This document shows, piece by piece, positions 55,861 through 64,000 of a DNA stretch of 64,000 nt. Position numbers and translations under genes: made by a program. Every line of letters begins with the position of its first letter. The stretch's first letter is position 1. Below the pieces are notes generated by a model. That model saw only the letters and a list, made by a program, of their open reading frames with translations. It was not told the origin of the DNA and searched no databases. Source of the stretch: Bemisia tabaci (Eukaryota; Arthropoda; Insecta; Hemiptera; Aleyrodidae); the NCBI RefSeq assembly GCF_918797505.1, contig NC_092796.1:33490098-33554097 (forward strand), read 5' to 3'.

Positions 55861-56470
55861 ACGCGGTTTTTTCCGGAGCTGGAGGGGAAAGCGTCGAAGG
55901 AGGGAGGGGGGAGAGGGAGGAACAGGATCAAAGCCGTGCGGTTGAGGGGGCGCAGTGCCCTGCATCCCGCCGTGTTGAGTCGAGGGTTCTTGCACCCTCC
56001 CTCCCCCCCCCCTCACCTGGGGCGTTGGAGGCCCCTCGTTTTCACCCGGTTATTACAATCGAACGGAAGTACCTGTTTTAATGTTTCCTCATGCGATGTA
56101 CGCACGCTCCCGCCGGAGGCACTTGACCCTTCGACACCGTTCGAGCTCGAGACAAAGGAGAGGGAGAAGAAAAAAAAATCTAGAGAGACTTTGTGGTGTG
56201 ATTCGATCGTGGGACTATTACCCGGATTCGAAGGAATCCAACCCCGATCCGGGGTTGTGAAGTTTACTAGAAAATTCCGATAAGAAAGTTTACCACTTTT
56301 CGCAAGGAATAGAAACAAATTTTTAAGAGCAGCCCAAGCCAATGATAACAGTGGAAAAACAAGGATGAAAAAACAGGAAATAAGGCTAAAAATACACAAT
56401 TAATGAAACCCGAGACGTTTCGACTCAAAACTGAGTCATTTCCAGTCGGAAACAATAAAAATTTAAAAGA
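55861..56470. other. No gene; stem-loop near the right end
   Basis: 55880-56050 is GC-rich. At 56405-56445, ACGTTTCGACTCAAAACTGA GTCATTTCCAGT forms a GACTC/GAGTC stem followed on the minus strand by GAAACG, similar in layout to the motif at 48540. Confidence 0.4.
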
Positions 56471-56765
56471 AAAAACGATAAAAACCTTGAGGTTTTTTAT
56501 CAAGCAAAAATGAGAGTTGTTACTCATAGAAAGTGTTAGTGTGGGGATTGAATGAAACGAGTCTTCTAACGAAATGTTTACCCGTGCTGAAGTATCCTTT
56601 TTGAAATGGGAATCTTAAAAAAACGCTTTCTTACACAGATTGTGAAGTTAGGAGTGCATTTCAGAATTTGCCGATGCGCCCATCGTGATTTTTGAGACAC
56701 TGTCTTTAAGGAACAACTCTTATTTTTTATCTAGCAAAAGTTTGCAACTAACAGGCCCATTGGCT
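56471..56765. repeat. Diverged partial copy of hairpin element R
   Basis: Contains CAGATTGTGAAGTTAGGAGT then GCATTTCAGAATTTGCCGAT, GTGATTTTTGAGACACTGTC and AGCAAAAGTTTGCAACTAAC AGGCCCATTG, matching the right arm of R. The left arm is shortened. Confidence 0.75.
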
Positions 56766-56769
56766 GAAC

Positions 56770-57034
56770 AATTGAGGGGCTTGGAGGAAAATGTGCACAA
56801 GTGCAATTTCTGCTATTTTGATAAATGCGTGTTTGAAGTTTCGAAATTACGTGAATCATATTAGTGGAAAGAAAGTTAAAACTGACTTTTTGATGCTTAT
56901 TAAAAATTGGAGTTTGGGAACGAATTTTCCACAGAATATGCATTGAGACTAGTCTAACTTGATATCATTAATATTTCAATTTTTTTCAAAAATTGCACTT
57001 ATGCGCCTTGTCCTCCAAACCCCCAATTGGACTT
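56770..57034. repeat. Foldback element U
   Basis: TGAGGGGCTTGGAGGAAAAT GTGCACAAGTGCAATTT is mirrored by AAAATTGCACTTATGCGCCT TGTCCTCCAA. The interior includes ACTGACTTTTTGATGCTTAT. Confidence 0.8.
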
Positions 57035-58843
57035 CATTTTGAAATTAGGATACAACATTTTTGGCTTAGAAAAGTAAAAACGTAGTGGTATCATTAGTCT
57101 TTGCATGTGAGTATCTTATCACGAACTTTGAGGGTAATTTTGAGAGTAGGTAATCACATATTATTTGTGTCCTCTTTAAAGAAAAAATTATGATTACAAT
57201 AAGTTTACCGTCTCAATTTAAAGTGGCACACCTTTTATATTTGTGATAAATTCGATTATTTAATGACCCAATAAGCAAACACCACAATTGGCCGAGAAAA
57301 AATATGTATCTGGAAATGGATGAAGTTCGCTTTTTTTAATCAATCTTGAGCTTCACACTAGATCGTGTCGTTTTTATTACACTCGTATAAATTAGCTGTT
57401 CTTCGAAAATAAATAAATTCATCCACAGAACGAGCGATTCTGCCCGAACGGTAAACTATGGAAGCTGAACGGGGAAAGCAAGTTGGGAGGTTAGGGCAAT
57501 TCGAGTTTGGGAACATCCGATAAACAACAATTCGGGGGAGCAGTAAACGAAGATTCATCGCGATGATTTCGGCGGCAACGGTGGCAATTTCCGGCGAATA
57601 CGAGGGACAACAAAGCATAACATAAAAATACATTGCAAAAGTGAATGGCACAGTATGAAATACACGATGAATGGAATGCTCCGGGGGAGCAGACGCTGGC
57701 TGTTTCATTTGAGGAAGTGGAAAGTTCCACCCGCGAAAAATATAAAAGAAGTTATCACCACTAAATAATACACGCTGAAGTTATGGACAGCTAATGCGGT
57801 AAACTTTTTCCTTGCACCGAAACTTTGAATAAAGTTTCCTCCGACGCGTCATCCTAATCCGAGAGGAGCTAGGGAAATTCGGGCCCCTTGAGGGAGGGAC
57901 CATGGTTTTTCGGGTGGTAATTATGGTGATTACCCGGGAAATTCTGATTGCCGTCATAATTTTTTTCTGAAAGGGAGGAGCTTTCTCGTTTCGGTTAGTG
58001 CAAGCGGCAATTTATCTCCGTCACTCAAGATATCGTAACGTAAGCGTTTTTTTCATTTTTATTTTAAACACGGCCTTTTTGACTGCCGCTTCGGAGAGCG
58101 CCCAAACAACCAAGAGTGCCTTCAACTGTGTGTGTATGCAACACTCACATCCATCGAGTACGTATAATTGCATCCGGACGTTGATATAACGTCGTATGTT
58201 AACGAGGATTTAAACTTATTCATTTTCTCATGTTTTATGACAGTGAATTCAGGGAAACACGTAAGTATTCCTTGCGCTGTTTTGATATCTATTCGCTAAT
58301 TTTATAATTTCAAGAATATATCTACAAAAATTTTTGTACATATTTTTGAAATTTCTAAAAAATCAATCACATGATATGCAACACCAATGATGCTCAGTCT
58401 TCCAGTCAGTAATTCAGCTCAAAAGCGATGATTCTCGCAAGTTAGTAACACCGTTTTTCCTTCATTTAAATACATTATAAATACTCGATTTTGAATGAGA
58501 CAACCGCGAGAAATATTAATTGTATCACATACATTTGAAGAGGAAAAACTTGTTTCCATGCTATTAATTTACAGGAACCACCACTGACTAAAATATAACA
58601 AGAAATCTGCGATGTCACGAACGATGATACGTGTCGCTTAAGTTTCAGCATTAATACACTCTTGTATGCATGCATTCAATTCACTTCTTCACTTTACCAT
58701 TACAGAACAATACACGATACACGATACACGATACTTCAAATGGACATTGCAAAAATAACTTACACGTATGTTCCAACTATGCACATAAGTAAGAGCGAAT
58801 ATAGCCAAATTGCAAAATGCAGTAAATAAAGCTTACACGTGTG
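57035..58843. other. No gene recognised
   Basis: AT-rich unique DNA. A short ACGATACACGATACACGATAC tandem lies at 58712 and a repeat P trace at 58105-58170. Confidence 0.35.
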
Positions 58844-59096
58844 CTGCCGTACTAAGGGAAAATGCGGCATGAATATTTAAGAGTTGCGAAATTTCCTCCA
58901 ATTAAATGTTTATTTTTGAGGAGAGTTGTGAATATTTCCTCTTGAAATTTTCAGATAATTTAGATCTAATTACGAGGAAAATTATTTGAAATATTGAACG
59001 GAAAATATTCACTAGTTTTCCTGAAAATTCGTATTTAATCAAAGGAATTTTGGCAACTGACCAAGGTTCACACGACGTTTTCCCCTAGCATGGCAG
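58844..59096. mobile_element. Family D MITE
   Basis: The tips CTGCCGTACTAAGGGAAAAT and CACACGACGTTTTCCCCTAG CATGGCAG are both complete. The interior follows the family pattern. Confidence 0.88.
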
Positions 59097-59885
59097 TATA
59101 GGTGCCTGGTCGTGAAACTGAGCAAAAATAATACTGCGAATTGCTACGAGCCCTGAAGTGATAAAAATGGTCTGAACTATCCCAGGAGAGGAGACAGCGG
59201 TTTCAGTGTTTTGAGTGCGAATAATACTGGTCCAAAAAGAAAATAACGGGAAAGTGAACAAGGTTGGCTATTTGTTAAAAGTTGACAGTGCTCACGAAGT
59301 CAAGTTTACTCCCCTGAAAGTTAGCCGGCGCATTTAAGCACTGTCAAGTTCATAATGTGTACGCTTCATTCATTACTCTCCAACACGGTTGTTACAGCCT
59401 CCAAGGATACAAGAAGGATGGGGGATCCAAGCACTGTTGCATTGTGTCAGATTTACCCGGTTTATTCCTTCCGCTTAGGGATGGCATTTGAATGTGCTCA
59501 AGCAAAATAACAGCTTAAATGGAGCAATAGACACGGTCTTAAATCGATAAAAAAGGCACGCGTTTCGTAATAAACGATTCACTTAACGGGTAGTTGGGAA
59601 AGCAACTCCTAATCGAGATACTAACAAGCACTCTTGGTATTCGAACTGGATAACTATTGACTTAGAATCCGAGTTATTTAAACGAAACATGACGGAAAAT
59701 TACGTCAAATTTGCTCCAGTTCCCGTGCTGAATATAGTCAAGTCAAAAATTACTTATAATATACCTTGACCTGGTGCAATTCAAACATATTGAACTAATT
59801 CGTTTACTGTGCTAAAACTTCGTGCGATATGTTGAACCCCCAAGAAAAATTGGGTGAACGTTAGGTTCTAAGAATCGAGGCTACC
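59097..59885. other. No gene recognised
   Basis: Unique-looking AT-rich DNA between a family D copy and an N element. Confidence 0.35.
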
Positions 59886-60410
59886 AACGGGCTGATTACT
59901 TACATTGATGGACAAATCGATAGACAAAAATATAAAGGGAAAACGGAGCGATCCTATCGGTGAAAGCAATAGAACGAAGGAGGATAATGGATTAACTAAC
60001 GGCAAACCACAAGAGATCCAATATGTAGTTGGACCGCGTTAAACGGAAAGGAACCAAGCTACATCAGCTATTGCCAAATTTAATCGGGCAATTTGATTTT
60101 TTACATGAAAACGGTTGTGCGGTTTTTTGTGCAAATTTCAGTGAATTTTCTCCATAAAACAAAGCGAATTCCTTAAAATTTTCAAAGGAATCTGCACAGA
60201 CGTTCTCTCGTAAAAAATGAAATTTCCCTATTAAATTTGGCAATAGCTGATGTGGCTTGGTTCCTTTCTGTTTAACGCGGTCCAGTTAGTCCATCATGTT
60301 CCCTCTTAAGGTATAAGAACCACCCATTTAAACCAACAAGATCGCGACAATTTCCCTTTATCATTTTTGTCCATTGCTTTGTTTAAAAATTTCAATAATC
60401 AGCCTGCAGA
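59886..60410. mobile_element. Foldback element N interrupted by M
   Basis: The left end CGGGCTGATTACTTACATTG and right end TTTCAATAATCAGCCTGCAG bound a copy split by the M element at 60030-60284. Its right end is part of the 118-bp block duplicated around the A element at 60493. Confidence 0.8.
60030..60284. mobile_element. Foldback element M nested in N
   Basis: The ends TGGACCGCGTTAAACGGAAA and CTGTTTAACGCGGTCCA enclose fully mirrored arms. It interrupts the N element at 59886-60410. Confidence 0.9.
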
Positions 60411-60841
60411 TGAGGATCAATGCTGTTCCTGAAAAAAAGGATTACATTTTGAGGAGACCCTCTCTAATCAAAAAAGTCACTGCGTGAGAATGCACTGGAA
60501 AAAAAAAAACCACATTGGATCTAGAGTCCAGACTCTTGAAAACATTGACAAGAAAAAGGACTCTTGATTCAATCAGATTTAAGCTTAAATCAAAAAGAAA
60601 TCCGCTTACATTAAGAGGCTTGGTTCTTGATTTAAGCTAGATTCTGTTTGAATCAAGAGTACTTTTTCTTGTCGATGTTTTTAAGAGTCTGGACTCTAGA
60701 TTCAATGTGTTTTTATTTCCAGTATGCTTTGTTTAAAAATTTCAATAATCAGCCTGCAGATGAGGGTCAATGCTGTTCCTGAAAAAAGGATTATATTTTG
60801 AGGAGACCCTCTCCAATCAAAAAACCCACTGCGTGAGGATG
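60375..60841. repeat. About 118-bp direct repeats flanking family A copy
   Basis: Both copies start TGCTTTGTTTAAAAATTTCA and end CACTGCGTGAGRATG. The left copy abuts the element's left tip and the right copy begins directly after its right tip. Confidence 0.9.
60493..60724. mobile_element. Family A foldback element between 118-bp direct duplications
   Basis: The tips are CACTGGAAAAAAAA and TTTATTTCCAGTA, with TG on both sides. The host sequence at 60375-60492 recurs at 60725-60841 (about 6 substitutions and one indel). The duplicated block includes the right end of an N element (CAATAATCAGCCTGCAG). Confidence 0.9.
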
Positions 60842-61513
60842 GAACGCGTAGTTTTAATATAAGTTTCCTCATTCGGCAACTGGAGGGAAAAATAGAACGG
60901 AACGGATGCACGTCCCTCGACGGGAGAATGGGAATTTGATATTTATATTTTTCTAGCCGCTCCCGGAGACTTCCTTCCCCGGGTCCACCCTCGGGGGGCG
61001 GCATCGGCAACAGTTTACACAAACTTATCTTCCCAAACGCGAGGGGGGGGGGGGGGGCTGCTGGGGGAGCTTTTAACAAAGCAATAAGCAACAAGTCCTG
61101 TATAAACTCAGAGCTACCAGCATGAGAAACCCAAACGGCGGCACCTTTATGAGACTGTCACTCCGAGGCCCTTTATATAAGTCATGCCGGGGAAGTGCCG
61201 GGGACTCACCTCCGGGTTCCCGGTCCCCGCGTCGCGACGCCTGACGCCCCACGCGCGGACGTCTAATGGATCGGTCGACATTAGTCGAGGTGTGAAATGA
61301 GCAGCGTTTTGCAGAATCCTGAATGGGTCTGTTAAAGTCCCTTTATGCGGAGAGTCACGACAGGTGGAATTCGTTTCTGATTGGTTCCCGTTTTTGGGCT
61401 TTTATACAGATTCGTCATTAATGGATAGAAATACATTTTCAACGGTGACAAAGATTATGAATTGGAATGGACCAGGGAACTGAGGGAAAGACACACGGAA
61501 AAAAAGTGTCAGG
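60842..61513. other. No gene; G run
   Basis: A G run at 61045-61058 sits in a GC-rich stretch. 61335-61400 carries AAGTCCCTTTATGCGGAGAG, the dispersed motif also at 12414 and 12604. Confidence 0.35.
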
Positions 61514-61690
61514 ACTGGAAAAAAAACACATTGGATCTAGAGTCCAGACTCTTAAAAACATTGACAAGAAAAAATACTCTTGATTCAATCGGATTTTTGC
61601 TTAAATTAAGAACCAAGCCTCTTAATTTGAGCGGATTTCCTTTTGATTTAAGCAAAAATCTGATTGAATCAAGAGTATTTTTTCTTGTCA
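61514..61690. mobile_element. Family A element, right end missing
   Basis: Starts ACTGGAAAAAAAACACATTG (terminal C absent) and runs through both halves to TTTTTTCTTGTCA. There the right 45 bases are replaced by ACTTTCTTGTCCGGGAACC. A matching family A tip fragment lies at 61900-61950 in inverted orientation. Confidence 0.8.
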
Positions 61691-61764
61691 ACTTTCTTGT
61701 CCGGGAACCAATTTGCATAGATAAAATTGGACGGAAATCACGTTAAGCACGTCAGGAATATCTA

Positions 61765-61895
61765 TATTACACCCGAAAATTCTAATTGAGCGTACCACGG
61801 TACTACTTCAACTTGAGTTTCGGTACTACTACAATTAATTGGAAATATCCATGTTATCCAACGAATTGGCATAGTACCACAATTTTAAGGATAAC
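61765..61895. repeat. Q-type foldback repeat
   Basis: GTACCACGGTACTACTTC, GGTACTACTACAATTAATTG and ATATCCATGTTATCCAACGA ATTGG follow the Q pattern. It lies between the two family A fragments. Confidence 0.6.
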
Positions 61896-61899
61896 CCCT

Positions 61900-61950
61900 C
61901 ACTGGAAAAAAAAAAAACACATTGGATCTAGAGTCCAGACTCTTGAAAAC
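61900..61950. repeat. Family A terminal fragment joined to a GGTTCCCGGAC tip
   Basis: CACTGGAAAAAAAAAAAACA through GAGTCCAGACTCTTGAAAAC is a 51-base family A end. It stops exactly where the 20-bp TIR of the next element starts. Confidence 0.75.
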
Positions 61951-62685
61951 GGTTCCCGGACTTTTCGGCGGGGGTGTTTCGGCACGGGGGGCTTTCGGTG
62001 CAGGGCTTTTCGGCGCACGGAATTTTCGGTGTATTTCAATAGACGGTAAATCTGGCACCTCATACCTCGTCGCATTGATCACTTATTCACGGCATCAAGT
62101 ATAACACTTGTCTTCCTCTTGCTTTTGCTTTGTTAACAAACAAAAAAGGTGAGACGTACACAAAATTATTTAGGGCTCTAGCCCAGTCACTTTCAGGAAT
62201 GTCCCCAGTCTCAATCATGATTGATTTCGAAAAAGCGGAATAAATACACTTTTTACACTTCCATGGCCTTCTATTCCGTTAAGTCCAGCTAGTGGGCCGA
62301 GCTGGTGAAGTTTCATTTCTTAACCTTCCTCTCCTCCTCCTCTCATTCCTCTCCTATCTCATTGTTGTTTGGACACTTATCTGGCAAAAGAGGGGTGAAA
62401 ACTTCCAAGACTTTACTATCTGAAACAATTTATGTAGCAAATTCTTGGAATTTTTCGTCAACCACACCCACAACATCCACTTTCTTTGTCCTCCTGTCTC
62501 CAGAATATTTTGACTGGAAATCGTTCTGGAAAATAAGGTAAGCAGTCCCTTTTGTATTCTTAAAAGTACAGCACGTGCGCCGAAAAATCCTGCGCCGAAC
62601 AATTCCGCGCCGAACAATCCTGTGCCGAATCACCCGCGCCGAAAAGTCCGGCACCGAAACGTTCGCGCCGAAAAGTCCGGACACC
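61951..62685. mobile_element. 735-bp element with minisatellite-like subterminal arrays
   Basis: The left end GGTTCCCGGACTTTTCGGCG and right end CGCCGAAAAGTCCGGACACC are inverted repeats. Inside each end is an array of about 15-bp units: about 5 at the left (TTTTCGGCGCACGGA type, 61961-62035) and about 7 at the right (GCGCCGAAAAATCCT type, 62571-62675), in opposite orientation. The 535-bp interior shows no recognisable protein. Confidence 0.75.
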
Positions 62686-62815
62686 ATGCAAATTCTACTC
62701 GGTTGGACAATTCTCTTGTGAGCAACAAACCCACGAAATATCGAAATTGGATTTTTTGGGGGAAGAGAAACTTAGTCGACGAGGATTTACATTACATCTA
62801 TTTAAGAGGTCTATG

Positions 62816-63066
62816 CTGCCGTGCTAGGCAAAAACGCCTTAAGCGCCATTAGGCGTTGCCAAATTTCCTTCTACAATTCATGAATTTTCGGGAAAATTTG
62901 TGAATATTTCTCTTCCGATTTTCCGAGGATTCCGTTCGTAATTTGATCTGAAAAGCCTGGAAATTTTAAGAAAATTATTCATAACTTTCTTCAAAAATGA
63001 ACATTTTCCGAGAGGAAATTTGACAGTATTCGAATGCTCATACGGCATTTTTACTTAGTGCGGCAG
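62816..63066. mobile_element. Family D MITE
   Basis: The tips CTGCCGTGCTAGGCAAAAAC and CATACGGCATTTTTACTTAG TGCGGCAG enclose a typical interior. Confidence 0.88.
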
Positions 63067-64000
63067 TGTATCAGACCCCTTGTTGACGCTTGATTGCCAA
63101 AATAGGATACTTGCGATCTGGTGAGTCTGGTGGTGAGAAGAGTTTCTATTGAACTGTAAAAAGAAAACACGACATGGTATTGCCTACTTTCAGTGTTTTC
63201 CACCTCGTGAAGTCAACTGTGTGTACCTAGGCTCTCGCGTGAGGCAAGTCGCTTTGGAGAGCCTCAAGGCGTGAAAATAGGTTTACAGAATCCTTTCATC
63301 TCCTTTAAATGTTTCATCTCGTCTCCATCCTTACAAAATTCTCGCTTCGCTCCTCTGCCTTCCCTCTTTCCTTTTGTGCGGATAGCTGAGCCACGGGTTC
63401 CTAGTTGAAGGTATAAAACGCCCATACCATCTTCAATCTAGCACTTGTGATCGGAAAGTAGAATATTGTTACCATCTTTTTCATTCAATATTATCAAAAG
63501 AACGCCCTCTCGTTTCAGGTCAATGCAGGTCTTCTTTTTCAGGTGGCATACGTACATACAGGGGAAGAGAAATATTGAGGTAAAATAAAATTCGAAACGA
63601 ATTGGAAATGCGACTCAAAGTGTGGAAACGGCTGGTTTATAACACACTTAAGTGTATGTGTGTATAGTATTTCATAACAAGGAAATGGACATATCGAAGC
63701 CATTTTTGTTAGAATAATATTAGCATTATTCAGAGCTAATGTTGAATTTGATGAATTTCACAGGAAGAACATTTTTTCTTCACAGTTATGTCCTTAAATC
63801 TAGTTGCGCTAGAAAGCTCTAGTACATTTTTGAATTTAAAAACCTCCCCCTTCTCCAGCTCTGGGATGGCGTCAATTATATACTATTGATTTGACTGATT
63901 TTACTTAAAAAAAAAAAAAAAATAAAAATATTGGGATATAAACTGATAATACGATATTTTCGCTTTATACTGGCTGATAGTTGATTTGAAATATCGATGA
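63067..64000. other. No gene recognised
   Basis: AT-rich DNA to the window edge, with an A run at 63906-63921. No transposon family member was recognised. Confidence 0.35.

Noticed and set aside
1..64000. Endogenous viral or autonomous transposase genes
   Set aside because: No reading frame outside 981-5697 shows reverse transcriptase, transposase, integrase, capsid or helicase motifs. All mobile elements seen are non-autonomous.

Overview
This window looks like 64 kb of an insect nuclear genome. It is AT-rich, contains a very long minus-strand reading frame that ends at a canonical GTAAGT splice donor, has tRNA-derived SINE heads, and is dense with short non-autonomous DNA transposons. The mix of MITE families, in particular the roughly 240-bp family with the TIR core GCCGTATGA, reminds me of whitefly (Bemisia-type hemipteran) sequence. 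That is recollection, not a search result.

The only convincing gene is on the minus strand at 5697-981. It encodes a large, mostly disordered, Ser/Pro-rich protein with an N-terminal Q/H tract and coiled coil. The coding sequence leaves the window through a phase-0 donor at 981/980, so the rest of the gene lies beyond the left edge. The frame has to change twice inside this exon, near 5210 and near 2250. Each change can be explained by one missing base in a C/G run, or by a very short intron with a weak donor. I cannot name the protein.

The remaining 58 kb shows no gene I can support. It is a mosaic of nested repeats. Identified classes are: a hAT-type MITE (family J, about 160 bp, 8-bp target duplications visible at several copies); a roughly 230-bp foldback family (A) with CACTGG-A-run tips; further foldback families with related CAC.G-A-run tips and TA or TG flanks (B, E, S and a 1.07-kb element at 17120-18191); a 1.3-kb hairpin element (K) nested in another palindrome (L); the GCCGTATGA family (D), repeatedly used as an insertion target; several smaller palindromic families (G, H, I, M, N, O, Q, R, T, U); two tRNA-derived SINE heads; a 20-bp minisatellite; and a tandem array of about 175-bp units. 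Between these lie GC-rich, CpG-rich patches and AT-rich stretches without recognisable content.

The observations most worth following are: (1) two family-A elements sit exactly between long direct duplications of host sequence (72 bp and about 118 bp); (2) a palindromic element (S) sits at the exact centre of an inverted duplication of 118 bp of flanking DNA; (3) one family-A insertion has its own unoccupied paralogous site 160 bp away. Together they suggest that hairpin-forming elements in this genome are tied to local duplication. The second theme is the double frame change in the only gene.
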